Shown: piece after piece, positions 1 through 9,067 of the stretch
Position numbering within the stretch: position 1 is the first letter of the stretch
Layout: each line of letters begins with the position of its first letter
Assembly (NCBI GenBank): GCA_947465645.1
Contig: CANIBQ010000011.1
Location: 1-64,000 of the forward strand
DNA from: Acidobacteriota bacterium
Lineage (GTDB): Bacteria > Acidobacteriota > Vicinamibacteria > Vicinamibacterales > UBA2999
Direction of reading: 5' to 3'
Length of the DNA stretch: 64,000 nt
Program-made: the position numbers and the translations under genes
Notes under the pieces: model-generated
Seen by the model: the letters and a program-made list of their open reading frames with translations, nothing else
What the model was told of the DNA's origin: nothing
The model's database searches: none

Positions 1-1158
1 CGTCGGGACCGCAATCGCCTCGCCGACCGAGATGTCCCCGCGATCCAGGTTCATCGACGAGGCGGCGCGAATCGTCTCGGCCTCGCCGCTCGCGAGGTCA
101 ACGCGCATCACGGCATCGGGACTGGTGGACGAACCCGCCACCAGTACAGCGTGCGTGGCCGAGGCCACCAGCCACTCGTGCGGCTGCAGGTCGCCGGGAA
201 GATCGGTCAGCACCCCGGACTCGACATCGATCGTCGCGAGATGCCACCTGCCCGAGCGCGTGTAGGACGAGACGAGGCGCGACGGTCCGGCGAAGGCCCA
301 CGTCGCGGTACCAAATACCCACTGCGGGCGGCCGAACTCAGCGTCGTCCGGCGGCTCTCGCAATACCGCCTGGACGTCGTTCGGAGCGTCCGAGCCGTTC
401 GATCGATACAGCGACCACCAGCCCGTGCGATCGCTCGCGAAATACAACGTGCCGCCTGGAGACCACCCGGGCTGATAGATCGACTCCGACTCGCTGCCCG
501 CGACGCGGCGCGCGTGGTCGAGTGTCCCGTCATCGGTGACGTCGGCGACCCAGAGCTCGGTGCCGTCCCACGGCATCTGCGGATGGCGCCACGACAGCCA
601 CGCGAGGCGCGAGCCGTCGGGGCTCAGGCGCGGCGTCGAGTAGAAGTCATAACCAGGGGCGAGGATCTCGCCGGGTCCAATACCAGCCCCGTAGGGCGGG
701 TCCTTGGACCCGCCAATATCAATACTCACCAGCGTATCGATCGGCTCGCCGCCCTGCGTGTGATCCTCGCGCACGGCGATCACCCGGCCACGGCGCCGAT
801 CGACCTCGAAGTCGGCGTAGAAGTATCCCGGCGGGGTCAGCGGTTCGGTGGCGCCGGTCCGATACAGGCGCTGGTCGGCGAAGTTGACGTAGTACGCCGT
901 GCCATCCGCCACCGCGTACGCGCCCGCGCCGTACTCGTGGACTCGCGTCCGCACGTTCACGCCCGCCGGCGTCACGTCGGCGATGCCGCCGCCGGCGGCC
1001 CGGCGCACGAGCACGTTACGTCCGCCTTCCGCCGGCCGCCCCTCGATCCAGTAGATGTCATCGCCATCGAGCGCGACCCCGCTGAGTCGAAGCCCGCCGG
1101 TGGCGATCGCGGTCGCCGACAGCGGCGAATCCCAGGTTCCGTACCGCGCGACGCGCAT
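1..1158 (-). CDS. S9 family prolyl-oligopeptidase-like peptidase, N-terminal part (cut by window edge)
   Basis: The frame stays open from an ATG at 1158 to base 1, giving 386 residues of a longer protein. The start reads MRVARYGTWDSPLSA. The segment is rich in short repeats such as a YWIEGRP strand and a VHEYGAGAYAV strand, which are typical of the N-terminal beta-propeller of dipeptidyl aminopeptidase/acylaminoacyl-peptidase-type S9 enzymes. The last visible residues (GDISVGEAIAVPT) are where this family moves into its C-terminal alpha/beta-hydrolase peptidase domain. The catalytic Ser-Asp-His therefore lies outside the window. It is divergent from the DoxX gene, with 48 bases between the starts. 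The family call is confident; substrate and location are unknown. Confidence 0.85.
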   Translation of the reverse strand, partial: MRVARYGTWDSPLSATAIATGGLRLSGVALDGDDIYWIEGRPAEGGRNVLVRRAAGGGIADVTPAGVNVRTRVHEYGAGAYAVADGTAYYVNFADQRLYRTGATEPLTPPGYFYADFEVDRRRGRVIAVREDHTQGGEPIDTLVSIDIGGSKDPPYGAGIGPGEILAPGYDFYSTPRLSPDGSRLAWLSWRHPQMPWDGTELWVADVTDDGTLDHARRVAGSESESIYQPGWSPGGTLYFASDRTGWWSLYRSNGSDAPNDVQAVLREPPDDAEFGRPQWVFGTATWAFAGPSRLVSSYTRSGRWHLATIDVESGVLTDLPGDLQPHEWLVASATHAVLVAGSSTSPDAVMRVDLASGEAETIRAASSMNLDRGDISVGEAIAVPT

Positions 1159-1206
1159 CACGCCACTATAGAAGATCGCTTGCGCGCCCGGGAGCGGCTG
1201 CGTACG

Positions 1207-1638
1207 ATGGCGCCCATGATTGGAACCTCGCTTGATAGATACCGTGATGCAGGACTACTCATTCTCCGCGTCGGCGTCGGACTCTCGTTCCTCATCCTCC
1301 AGGGCCTGCGCAAGTTCCAGGCCGGTGAAGACACGCTGATCACCGTCGGCTCCGCGATGGGCCACCTCGGGATTACCTCCGGGTACTACTGGTGGGGCGT
1401 CGCGGCCGCGACGGCGGAAAGCGCCGGGGCCACCCTGCTCGCGCTCGGGTTCTTCTTCAGGCCCGCGACCCTCGCCATGCTGTTCGTGATGATCATGGCC
1501 GCCATCGACCAGAGCACCCGGCCGATGCCGGTGATCGTCCACCCGCTGGTGAACGCCTCGATGTTCGCCGGACTGTTCCTGATCGGGCCGGGACGATACA
1601 GCCTGGATGCGCTCTTTGGCGGGAGACGGTATACCTAA
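1207..1638 (+). CDS. DoxX family membrane protein
   Basis: This is a 143-residue protein with four hydrophobic segments, the usual size and layout of DoxX/DoxD-type inner-membrane proteins. Family features are the opening ILRVGVGLSFLI helix, the GLRKF segment and the RPATLAMLFVMIMA helix. ATG 1207 was chosen (ATG 1216 is a close alternative) because upstream codons in the same frame run antisense through the divergent peptidase. DoxX proteins are linked to quinone or thiosulfate oxidation and redox stress in some bacteria, but no specific role can be read here. The last codons overlap by 4 bases the convergent aminotransferase-like gene. Confidence 0.85.
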   Translation: MAPMIGTSLDRYRDAGLLILRVGVGLSFLILQGLRKFQAGEDTLITVGSAMGHLGITSGYYWWGVAAATAESAGATLLALGFFFRPATLAMLFVMIMAAIDQSTRPMPVIVHPLVNASMFAGLFLIGPGRYSLDALFGGRRYT

Positions 1639-3101
1639 CTTCCGTCCCTTATCACCCGGCACGAATCGATATCGAAGCTCACTTCCCCCATCGTCATCCG
1701 CGTCTGATCGCGTAGGCCCTTCGCGAACTCGACGAATGTCTGGACATCCGCGAAGGTGCTGGCGATGCCCAGCGACACACGGATCGCGCCGGCGCTCTTG
1801 CCGCTGCGGTGGGTGATGATCTGCAGGAACCGTGGCAACGTCAGGTCCAATCCCTCTGCGGCCGCCGCGAGCATGTCGTCCTCGGTGAGCCCCTCCGCCG
1901 CCTCCCCTGCCCCGGGGTTGCAGAAGCAGCCGGTGCGCAACGAGATGCGCTGCAGGCTCGCGAGCTCCTCCACCCTGCGGTAGTCGAGCAGCCGTCCCTC
2001 CGGATCGTAGAAGTTCATCGTCACCACGCCGCCGCGCCCCTCGGCGGTCATCGGGCCGTAGATCCGCACCATCGGGCGCCCGTTGTCGTGCTGCAGCGCG
2101 ATCAGCGTGTCGAGCAGCCACGCGGTCAGGCACCGCACCCGCGTCTCGATCGTCTCGATCGCGACCGAGGCGAGGTGCTGCAGGCCGATCTGGACCGCCG
2201 GGATCGCGAGGTAATTCAGCGTCCCGTCCTCGAACCCCGCCTCGCGCGGCGCGAGGATGTGCCGGCGTCCCTGCACCGACGCGAAGTTCACCGTGCCGCC
2301 GGCGAACCACGGCCGGCGGAGCTTGTCGAACACGGTGTTGCGGATCAGCAGGCACCCCACGCCGGTGGGATATCCGAACATCTTGTAGAAGGAGACGCTC
2401 ACGAACTCCGGTTTGACGACGCCCAGGTCGAGACGACTGGTCGGGACGAACGCCGCCGCGTCGAGCAGCACGTCCCACCCGCGGGACTGCGCCTCGTCGA
2501 TCAGGTCGAACGGGTGCTTGACCCCCGAGAAGTTCGACTGCGCGGGGAATGCGAACAGGTTGTCGCCGGCGCCCGCCTTCGCCAGCAACGCTGACAGCGC
2601 CGGGCGATCGATCCGCAGCTCGGGAAAAGTCATCGGCGAGTAGTCCACCGCCGCGCCTGCGTCGCCGGCGAACTCGCGGATGCCGTTGACCGAGTTGTGG
2701 TTGTCGACGGTCATCAGCAGCCGTCCGCCGGGCGCGAAGGGATAGGACTCGGCGACCAGCTTGAGCGCGCCGGTCGCGTTGGCGGTGAACACCGCCGTGT
2801 ACTCCTCTGCCGCGTTGAACCACGCGAGCACCGCGCGCCGCGTCTGCTCCACCAGGCCGGTCACGCCGGAGGAGGCCGGACTGGCCGAGTGGGGGTTTCC
2901 GAAGACCTGGTGGTTGAGCAGCTCCGCATGGCGGCGGATCTGGGATTCAGCGTGGAGGCTCCCGCCGGTGTAATCGAGGTAGACGTGGCGCTGCTCGTCC
3001 AGCCGCCCGTACTCCGATGCGCGCAGCGCGTCGATGACGCTGGTCGACGCGTAGTCGGGATGCTGCCGCAGGAACTCGGCAAACGCCGAGGCGTCGCTCA
3101 C
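1635..3101 (-). CDS. Class V aminotransferase-fold enzyme, molybdenum-cofactor-sulfurase-like
   Basis: This 488-residue PLP enzyme resembles the NifS-like half of molybdenum cofactor sulfurase. Visible marks are the opening YLDYTGGSLHAESQI, the HSASPASSG turn, Asp214 (LLDAAAF) for the PLP nitrogen, Lys240 in SFYKMFGYPTG as Schiff-base lysine, and the Cys392/Cys394 pair in RTGCFCNPGAGE, where the sulfurase carries its persulfide. It has no C-terminal MOSC domain, unlike the eukaryotic protein. A plausible role is cysteine desulfuration to sulfurate a molybdenum enzyme, but that is inferred. The GTG at 3101 overlaps the TGA of the upstream sensor-like gene (GTGA). The open frame continues upstream, but only antisense to or inside that gene. 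Confidence 0.85.
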   Translation of the reverse strand: MSDASAFAEFLRQHPDYASTSVIDALRASEYGRLDEQRHVYLDYTGGSLHAESQIRRHAELLNHQVFGNPHSASPASSGVTGLVEQTRRAVLAWFNAAEEYTAVFTANATGALKLVAESYPFAPGGRLLMTVDNHNSVNGIREFAGDAGAAVDYSPMTFPELRIDRPALSALLAKAGAGDNLFAFPAQSNFSGVKHPFDLIDEAQSRGWDVLLDAAAFVPTSRLDLGVVKPEFVSVSFYKMFGYPTGVGCLLIRNTVFDKLRRPWFAGGTVNFASVQGRRHILAPREAGFEDGTLNYLAIPAVQIGLQHLASVAIETIETRVRCLTAWLLDTLIALQHDNGRPMVRIYGPMTAEGRGGVVTMNFYDPEGRLLDYRRVEELASLQRISLRTGCFCNPGAGEAAEGLTEDDMLAAAAEGLDLTLPRFLQIITHRSGKSAGAIRVSLGIASTFADVQTFVEFAKGLRDQTRMTMGEVSFDIDSCRVIRDGS

Positions 3102-4384
3102 GTTTCTATTATGTCGGGATACAGCGTCGATGCGCAGTCGGGGCAGATGGCATGCGTGAACTCGACCGGCGCTCGCGAGCTGAAGTATTCCTCGACATTG
3201 CCCCAGTAGCCGCGGTCGTCGCGCACCTTGCGGCAGCTCGCGCAGATTGGCAGCAGCTCTTCGAGCTGCGACACCTTCCGCAGCGCGTCCTTCAGCTCGT
3301 CGATCAGCCGCTCGCGCTCGTCCTCGAGCTCCTTCTGCACCGTCACGTCCCGCGCCACCAGCAGGCGCCCCGACACCGCGCCCCAGCGATCGCGCACCGG
3401 GTCGATGCGGACGTCGAGCCAGCGGTGCACGCCCGCGTGCTCGAACAGCGCCTCCGATCGCCATTGCTCCGGCGCGGCGGCGAGCGAGGCGAATCCCAGC
3501 GCCTTCGCCAGCGCCCCGTCGTCGGGATCGACCATCCGCCGCCCCGCCTCGTTGACGTAGGTGACGCGGCCGTTGCGGTCGAGCACGAGCACCGCGTCCG
3601 TCATCTTCTCGAGCAGCGCCTCACGCGCTTGCGGCAGCAGGTCGAGGAGCCCTTCCCTGAGCACCACCCACACCAGCAGCGCGCCGCTGATGCCGAGCGA
3701 CAGCGTCAGCCAGTTCAGGCCGGGCCACGGTCCGAGCTTCGCGTTGTAGGCGGCGTTGCCGATCCACGGCATGATCATCGCGGCCAGCACCGCCGCCATG
3801 CCGGTGCGGAAGTGGCGACCCACCCGGCGGATGGCGCCGACCAGGACGATCGTCGCGGCCAGCATCAGGATGTAGTTCTGGGCCGTCAGGACCCAGAACC
3901 ACCATCCGTACTGATAGACGGCAAACGGCGAGTCACCCGACGGGACGACGATGTCGATCCAGAGCCAGCGGTGCCACGGGTTGGTCCAGGCAAACAGCAG
4001 CGACGTGAGCGGGATGCCCCAGACCGCGACCAGCAGCCATCCTTTGAGCCGGTGCCCGTACCCGGCCAGTTCCATCGCTGCGTGGAAAAAGAAGGGGGCC
4101 GCGGCAATGACGCCCAAGTACTGGATCTGGGAGACGAAGCGCTTCCCGTCCGAGGTCGGGACGAACAGTTCGACGGCGTCGCAGATGGCCCAGAAGGCCG
4201 CGGCCAGGAGCATCCCCGCCAGCGGTGTCCCTCCGGGGGCTTCCCGTCTGGGCCAGATGACGGCCACCGCCACCAGGCCGATGACGGCCGCAAGCAGATA
4301 GACCAGGGAAAACGTGACGGCTGGGGACATTTGTGAATAGTCGGCGCCAGGGATAACGGTCGAGGTTGCCGCCGGTCCTCTCAT
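3098..4384 (-). CDS. 7TM sensor-PAS protein with a C-terminal four-cysteine module and no kinase domain
   Basis: The protein has 428 residues, or 410 if it starts at ATG 4330 (MSPAVTFSL), which looks more natural for a membrane protein. The first 240 residues hold about seven hydrophobic helices like the 7TM N-terminal sensor of histidine kinases. A PAS domain follows (LEKMTDAVLVLDRNGRVTYV), then a coiled coil (KELEDERERLIDELKDAL), then a C-terminal module with two CxxC pairs: PICASCRKVRDDRGYW and ICPDCASTLYP. That module is often found at the end of bacterial signalling proteins and may bind zinc. There is no HisKA, HATPase or GGDEF domain, so the output is unknown. It is coupled by overlap to the MoCo-sulfurase-like gene. 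Confidence 0.85.
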   Translation of the reverse strand: MRGPAATSTVIPGADYSQMSPAVTFSLVYLLAAVIGLVAVAVIWPRREAPGGTPLAGMLLAAAFWAICDAVELFVPTSDGKRFVSQIQYLGVIAAAPFFFHAAMELAGYGHRLKGWLLVAVWGIPLTSLLFAWTNPWHRWLWIDIVVPSGDSPFAVYQYGWWFWVLTAQNYILMLAATIVLVGAIRRVGRHFRTGMAAVLAAMIMPWIGNAAYNAKLGPWPGLNWLTLSLGISGALLVWVVLREGLLDLLPQAREALLEKMTDAVLVLDRNGRVTYVNEAGRRMVDPDDGALAKALGFASLAAAPEQWRSEALFEHAGVHRWLDVRIDPVRDRWGAVSGRLLVARDVTVQKELEDERERLIDELKDALRKVSQLEELLPICASCRKVRDDRGYWGNVEEYFSSRAPVEFTHAICPDCASTLYPDIIET

Positions 4385-4448
4385 CTCTTACTATGAATCA
4401 CCCGTAAGTCTCTATTTGCACGAGGTTACACGCTTGAACCGTAGAGTC

Positions 4449-5132
4449 ATGGCTCTTCTGGTGGCGATACTTGTCTGTATCGGCGCCGCATCACGCTCAA
4501 CCGCAGCCGCCCCGGCGGCCCGGATCGGCGCCCAGATCAACCTCGCGTCCGCCGTGTCCGATGGCGTCCCGCAGAGCGTGTTGAACCTGGCGCTGAGTGC
4601 CGTGACCTGCGCGGTCGCCTCCGGCGACCTCGAAGCGCCGCCCACGCTGACGTTAATCGACTACTCCCGTCCTTCGGTTGAACCCCGCCTCTGGGTCTAC
4701 GACCTCCGGACCGGCGCGCTGCTGTTCAAGGAGCTGGTCGCCCACGGGAAGAACACCGGCGACAACATGGCGACGCGGTTCTCCGACGAATTGAACAGCC
4801 GCCAGACCAGCATCGGCCTGTTCCGGACCAGCGAGACCTACGTCGGAAGCAACGGTTATTCGCTGCGGCTCGACGGCCTCGAGCCCGGCTTCAACGCCCG
4901 GGCCCGTGAGCGCGCGATCGTGATGCATGGCGCGCCGTACGTCGACTCCACCCTCGCGACCAAGCAGGGCCGGATCGGGCGGAGCTGGGGATGCCCCGCG
5001 TTGCGCGAAGGCGTCGCGCGCAAAGTGATCGACACCATCCGCGGCGGCGGGGTGATCTTCTCGTATTACCCCGACTCGGGGTGGCTCAAGACGTCGCGCT
5101 TCCTCAACTGCGCCAGGTCAGCTCACGCTTGA
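4449..5132 (+). CDS. Exported L,D-transpeptidase-like protein (YkuD_2 type)
   Basis: This is a 227-residue protein whose first 22 residues form a signal peptide (MALLVAILVCIGAASRSTAAA). The C-terminal half matches the murein L,D-transpeptidase catalytic family: VYDLRTGALLFKELVAHGKN, then MHGAPYV with His160, and GRSWGCPAL with Cys182 as the probable nucleophile. Such enzymes cross-link or modify peptidoglycan through meso-diaminopimelate in the periplasm. ATG 4449 was preferred over an upstream in-frame TTG at 4416. The gene is divergent from the 7TM-PAS gene and overlaps the convergent MFS gene by 15 bases at its end. Confidence 0.85.
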   Translation: MALLVAILVCIGAASRSTAAAPAARIGAQINLASAVSDGVPQSVLNLALSAVTCAVASGDLEAPPTLTLIDYSRPSVEPRLWVYDLRTGALLFKELVAHGKNTGDNMATRFSDELNSRQTSIGLFRTSETYVGSNGYSLRLDGLEPGFNARARERAIVMHGAPYVDSTLATKQGRIGRSWGCPALREGVARKVIDTIRGGGVIFSYYPDSGWLKTSRFLNCARSAHA

Positions 5133-6392
5133 GAGGTTAAACCTTTCACCTTTACCCTTGATTAAGTACAGCCCCGTGCCGAGCGCGGTGGTGATGGCGA
5201 TCGCCGCCATCCCCGACAGCCAGATACCCTGATACTCCGCCAGCGAGTTCTCTTCCCCGCCGCTCATCGCAATCCCCAGGTAGCCGCTCGCGGCGAGCGA
5301 CGAGGCGCCGAGGAACTGGGCGAGCATGTTCACGAACCCCATCACTGACCCGGTCTTCTCCGTGCCGTAGGTCTCGGAGACTGATGCGGCAATCAGCGGG
5401 AAGCAGTTCACCGACGTGCCCAGGCTCACCGCGATAGCGACCAGCAGCCAGATCCCGGTGATCCGCATCGACAACAGCTGAAACAGGACGATGGTCAGCA
5501 CGAGCAGGCCGATCACCATCGCCATGCGCGGCAGCTGGCGCCGCATCAGCATGTCGGAGACCTTCCCCGCCATCGGCACCCCGATGCCACGCCCGAACAG
5601 CGAGTACGAGATGGTCGCGAGCACGCCGCCGGCGACCACCGCTTCGTTGATCGGGAATCCGCGCGTCGTCATGTAGACGTCGGTCACGTAGACCGCCAGC
5701 CACGCCTGGACGTTGCGCACCCCGATGATGAACGCGGAGAACAGCAACCCGTAGCACCAGAGCAGAGGGTCGGCCAGCAACCGCCACTGGAACGGCTTCC
5801 GGGTCGTTGCCTGCTGGTCGGCGGGGGCATTGCGCAGGAACACCCAGCACAGGACCGCCATCACCGCGAGGCCGAGCGCCATCACGTGGGTGCCGCGCCG
5901 CCAGCCTGACGCGAAGTAGATCGCCAGCACGGGAAGAAGGAAGAAGGCCGCGCCCTCACCGAGCGCGCCGCCGACGCCGCCGAACGTCGCCTGGCTGAAT
6001 CCCCGCTCGGGACGCGGAAACCAGCGCGCGACGCCCCCGGTCATCGAGACGTAGACCGCGGCGCCGGCGATGCCAGCCATCGCCCGCCAGAAGAGCAGGG
6101 CGTCGCCGCTCTGGCTGGTGGCGAATCCCGCCATCGCCCCGGCGGTGAGGAGGATGCCGAGTGAGGTCATCGCGCGGCTGCCGAACCGGTCCGAGGCGAT
6201 CCCCCACGGCATCTGGAACACCGCGTAGGAGTAGAAGAACACCGACCCCAGCAGGCCGAGCGCGCCCTTGTCGAGGTTGAAATCGGCGGCGATGAACTTC
6301 TGCACGCCGGTGTAGTTCTGGCGGGCGAACTGGCTGGTCGCGTACGCGAGGATGCCAAAGACGAGGATGACCCAGCGGTAGGAAGGCGACAT
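5118..6392 (-). CDS. MFS transporter, organic-acid (ACS-like) type
   Basis: This is a 424-residue, twelve-helix major facilitator. Its N-terminus reads SYRWVILVFGILAYATSQFARQNYTG, and the loop after helix 2 carries GIASDRFGSR, the MFS motif A position. The style matches anion:cation symporters that import hexuronates, phthalates or other organic acids. ATG 6392 was chosen because the frame upstream translates a dispersed repeat (6426-6497). The last residues (KGKGERFNLSSVS) come from a low-complexity AAAGG-type repeat at 5134-5160. It lies downstream of the GlcG/decarboxylase/ACAD/MmgE genes and may import their substrate. The substrate itself is inference. Confidence 0.85.
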   Translation of the reverse strand: MSPSYRWVILVFGILAYATSQFARQNYTGVQKFIAADFNLDKGALGLLGSVFFYSYAVFQMPWGIASDRFGSRAMTSLGILLTAGAMAGFATSQSGDALLFWRAMAGIAGAAVYVSMTGGVARWFPRPERGFSQATFGGVGGALGEGAAFFLLPVLAIYFASGWRRGTHVMALGLAVMAVLCWVFLRNAPADQQATTRKPFQWRLLADPLLWCYGLLFSAFIIGVRNVQAWLAVYVTDVYMTTRGFPINEAVVAGGVLATISYSLFGRGIGVPMAGKVSDMLMRRQLPRMAMVIGLLVLTIVLFQLLSMRITGIWLLVAIAVSLGTSVNCFPLIAASVSETYGTEKTGSVMGFVNMLAQFLGASSLAASGYLGIAMSGGEENSLAEYQGIWLSGMAAIAITTALGTGLYLIKGKGERFNLSSVS

Positions 6393-6425
6393 TCCGGTGG
6401 ACACGACCGCGCCTTTCACCACGTA

Positions 6426-6497
6426 GCCACGGAGGCACGAAGACACGGAGAAATCCTGAGAGAACGGCCTCCGTGTCTCTGTGTCTCCGTGGCCTGT
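6426..6497. repeat. Dispersed inverted repeat, CACGGAG type
   Basis: Two arms (6426-6450 and 6469-6494) read CACGGAG-rich and its complement CTCCGTG-rich, forming an imperfect hairpin between the MFS gene and the MmgE gene. Bases 6469-6497 are identical to 44022-44050, where the same sequence encodes part of a signal peptide. A CACCGAG variant sits at 59434-59515. Confidence 0.85.
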
Positions 6498-6526
6498 GGA
6501 TGTGGCAATCGCATATATCACCCTCC

Positions 6527-7885
6527 TTACGTGAGCAGGTCGGTCAGCGCTGACATGTCGGTGATGCCGTCGAGGCGCCGCAGCGCGGACCAGGCGCGGT
6601 CGGCGGCCGGACCGGCAAGCGTTCGGCGGGCGCACGACGCGAACTTGGCGGCCAGCTCGTCGTCGCTCGCGGGCCGCGCGGGATAGCCGCGAGCGCCGTT
6701 GCGAGACTCGGCCAGCACCCTGCCGTCGCGCAGGCGGACCGTCACCCTGGTCTGCGACAGCGGGGCGGCGGTGTCGAACGCGGTGTTCGCGCGCATGGTG
6801 ACGACCGGCAGCAGCGCCTGGATCCGGGGCGACTCTATCCGCTCGACCTCGAAGGTCTCGATGCCCACGCCGTCATAGACGAGGGCGGCGGCCGCGCAGA
6901 ACGGCATGCTGAACTTTCCCTCGAGCGAGGTCCGCGGCCGATCGTAGAGGAGCAGCCGCGGCGTCATCGAGTCGACCTCGATCTCGACGGACGCGACCTC
7001 CCCGGCGGTGAACGAGTCGCGGCGCTTCAAGTCGAACAGCACGTCGAGCGTCGGATGGGTCGCGGCGCACGAGGGATAGAGTTTCACCGTGATCCCGCTC
7101 GTGAGGATCTCCCAGTGCGTGCCGAGGTTCGCCACGCGGTCGTCGAGCACGGGATGCTGGGAATCCATCGCGGCGAGGAACCCTTGCGGGCCGTCGAGCG
7201 AGCGTTCGCTCGCCGTGTAGTCCGCCTGCGCCAGCAGCGCCGACATCAGGCCGTTACGCGCGGCCATGCCCGCGTGCAGCGGCTTCACCATGCTCCCCAG
7301 GTTCTCCTTCAGGCCGCACGCCGACGAGGCGGCGATGCCGAGCGCGTGGCCCGCGGCTGCAGGGGTCAGGCCGAGCACGCGCGCCGCGGCGGCGGCGGCG
7401 CCGACCGTACCGATCGTGGAGGTCGCGTGCCAGCCCCGCTCGTGGTAGTGGCGCGGGTTCATGACCTCGCCGAGCCGGCACTCGATCTCGAACCCGATGA
7501 CGTAGGCCTCGAGCAGCGCGGTGCCCGACGCGTGCGACAGCTCGCACGCCGCCAGCGCGGCCGGCAGCAGCGCGCAACTGGGATGCGCCATCGACACGAA
7601 GCACATGTCGTCGAAATCGAGCGCGTGCGCGGCGACGCCGTTGGCAAACGCAGCCCAGGTCGCGCCGGTTCTCTCGCGGATGCCAGCGACGCGGCAGTCG
7701 CCTTTCCCTTCGGCCATGGCCATCGACTGCACCAGGCGCGCGGCCGGTTCGGAGGCGCCGGCGAGCATCACGCCGATCGTGTCGCGGACCGCGGTGGCGG
7801 CGGCATCGAGCGCGGCAGGCGGCACGACGCCGTGCGCGACAAACTCCGCGATTGACGCCGTTCCGCTGGCCGTGCCGGTTCCCAT
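6527..7885 (-). CDS. MmgE/PrpD family protein (2-methylcitrate dehydratase-like)
   Basis: At 452 residues this is full length for the MmgE/PrpD family, which includes 2-methylcitrate dehydratase and aconitate decarboxylase. Family landmarks are AVRDTIGVMLAGASEP near residue 35, HALDFDDMCFVSMAHPS, GFEIECRLGEVM, HERGWHATSTIGTVGAAAAA, and VKPLHAGMAARNGLMSALLA. Such enzymes dehydrate or decarboxylate tricarboxylic acids; the true substrate here cannot be read. The gene lies 3 bases downstream of the acyl-CoA dehydrogenase gene in a minus-strand operon that also holds a resorcylate-decarboxylase-like enzyme. A role in aromatic or branched acid breakdown is therefore more likely than a classical methylcitrate cycle, as no prpB or prpC is visible. 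Confidence 0.88.
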   Translation of the reverse strand: MGTGTASGTASIAEFVAHGVVPPAALDAAATAVRDTIGVMLAGASEPAARLVQSMAMAEGKGDCRVAGIRERTGATWAAFANGVAAHALDFDDMCFVSMAHPSCALLPAALAACELSHASGTALLEAYVIGFEIECRLGEVMNPRHYHERGWHATSTIGTVGAAAAAARVLGLTPAAAGHALGIAASSACGLKENLGSMVKPLHAGMAARNGLMSALLAQADYTASERSLDGPQGFLAAMDSQHPVLDDRVANLGTHWEILTSGITVKLYPSCAATHPTLDVLFDLKRRDSFTAGEVASVEIEVDSMTPRLLLYDRPRTSLEGKFSMPFCAAAALVYDGVGIETFEVERIESPRIQALLPVVTMRANTAFDTAAPLSQTRVTVRLRDGRVLAESRNGARGYPARPASDDELAAKFASCARRTLAGPAADRAWSALRRLDGITDMSALTDLLT

Positions 7886-7888
7886 GAA

Positions 7889-9064
7889 TCAGTACGACCG
7901 CGGCAGGCCGAGCACATGCTCGGAGAGGTAGCTGAGGATCAGGTTGGTGGAGATCGGCGCGACCTGGTAGAGCCGCGTCTCCCTGAATTTTCGTTCGATG
8001 TCGTAGTCCTCGGCGAAGCCAAAGCCCCCGTAGGTCTGGACGGCGACGTTGGCGGCCTCCCACGAGGCATCGGCGGCGAGCAGCTTCGCCATGTTGGCCT
8101 CCGCGCCGCACGGCTGCCCTGCGTCGAACAGCGCCGTTGCCCGGATGCGCATCAGGTCGGCCGCCTCGATGTTCACGTGGGCCCGCGCAATCGGAAACTG
8201 CACGCCCTGGTTCTGGCCGATCGGACGGTTGAAGACCTTCCGCTCCCGCGCGTACTTGGTGGCGCGCTCGATGAACCACCGGCCATCACCGACACATTCG
8301 GCCGCGATCAGGATGCGCTCCGCGTTGAGGCCGTCGAGCAGGTATTTGAACCCCTTCCCTTCTTCGCCGACGAGGTTTTCCGCAGGCACCTCGAGCCCAT
8401 CGAAAAACAGCTCGGTCGTCGCGTGGTTCATCATCGTGCGAATCGGCCGGATGGTGAGACCGTGCCCGACGGCGGATCGCATGTCCACGAGCAGCATCGA
8501 CAGCCCGTCGCTCCGCTTCGTGACCTGCTCGATCGGCGTCGTGCGTGCCATCAGCAGCATCAGGTCGGAATGCTCCGCGCGCGAGATCCAGACCTTCTGG
8601 CCGGTCACCACGTACGAATCACCCTGTCGCACGGCCATCGTCTTCATCTGCGTCGTGTCCGACCCGGTGGTTGGTTCCGACACGCCGAAGGCCTGGAGGC
8701 GCAGGGCGCCGCTGGCAAGCTCGGGAAGGTATTTCTTCTTCTGGGCCTCGCTGCCGTGACGGAGCAGGGAGCCCATGATGTACATCTGGGCGTGGCACGC
8801 GCCCGAGTTGGCCCCGCACCGGTTGACTTCTTCGAGGATGACCGCGGCGTCGCCGAGCCCGAGTCCCGCCCCGCCGTACTCCTCGGGGATGAGCGCCGCG
8901 AGATAGCCCGCGTCGGTCAGCGCGCGGACGAACGCCGCGGGATACGCGCGCTCGGCGTCGAGCTGCCGCCAGTAGGGATCGGGAAAGCGCTGGCAGATCT
9001 CGCGGACACTCTGGCGGAGGCTCGCATGGAGCTCGGTTCGGTCCCCAGGCGTCATGGTGGCCAC
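7889..9064 (-). CDS. Acyl-CoA dehydrogenase
   Basis: This 391-residue flavoprotein is of typical acyl-CoA dehydrogenase length. Visible signatures are IPEEYGGAGLGLGDA in the N-terminal helical domain, FGVSEPTTGSDTTQMKT at the FAD/substrate site, GQKVWISRA in the middle beta domain, RKVFNRPIGQNQGVQFPIA, and YGGFGFAEDYDIERKFRETR near the C-terminus. The enzyme would introduce an alpha-beta double bond into an acyl-CoA and pass electrons to ETF. Start is ATG 9064; a second Met lies three codons in. It sits 3 bases from both neighbours, the decarboxylase-like and MmgE/PrpD genes, which indicates one transcript. Confidence 0.93.
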   Translation of the reverse strand: MATMTPGDRTELHASLRQSVREICQRFPDPYWRQLDAERAYPAAFVRALTDAGYLAALIPEEYGGAGLGLGDAAVILEEVNRCGANSGACHAQMYIMGSLLRHGSEAQKKKYLPELASGALRLQAFGVSEPTTGSDTTQMKTMAVRQGDSYVVTGQKVWISRAEHSDLMLLMARTTPIEQVTKRSDGLSMLLVDMRSAVGHGLTIRPIRTMMNHATTELFFDGLEVPAENLVGEEGKGFKYLLDGLNAERILIAAECVGDGRWFIERATKYARERKVFNRPIGQNQGVQFPIARAHVNIEAADLMRIRATALFDAGQPCGAEANMAKLLAADASWEAANVAVQTYGGFGFAEDYDIERKFRETRLYQVAPISTNLILSYLSEHVLGLPRSY

Positions 9065-9067
9065 GTC

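Noticed and set aside
6405..6635. N-terminal extension of the MFS transporter through the CACGGAG repeat
   Set aside because: The extension is translated repeat with no transporter similarity; a normal first helix starts right after ATG 6392.
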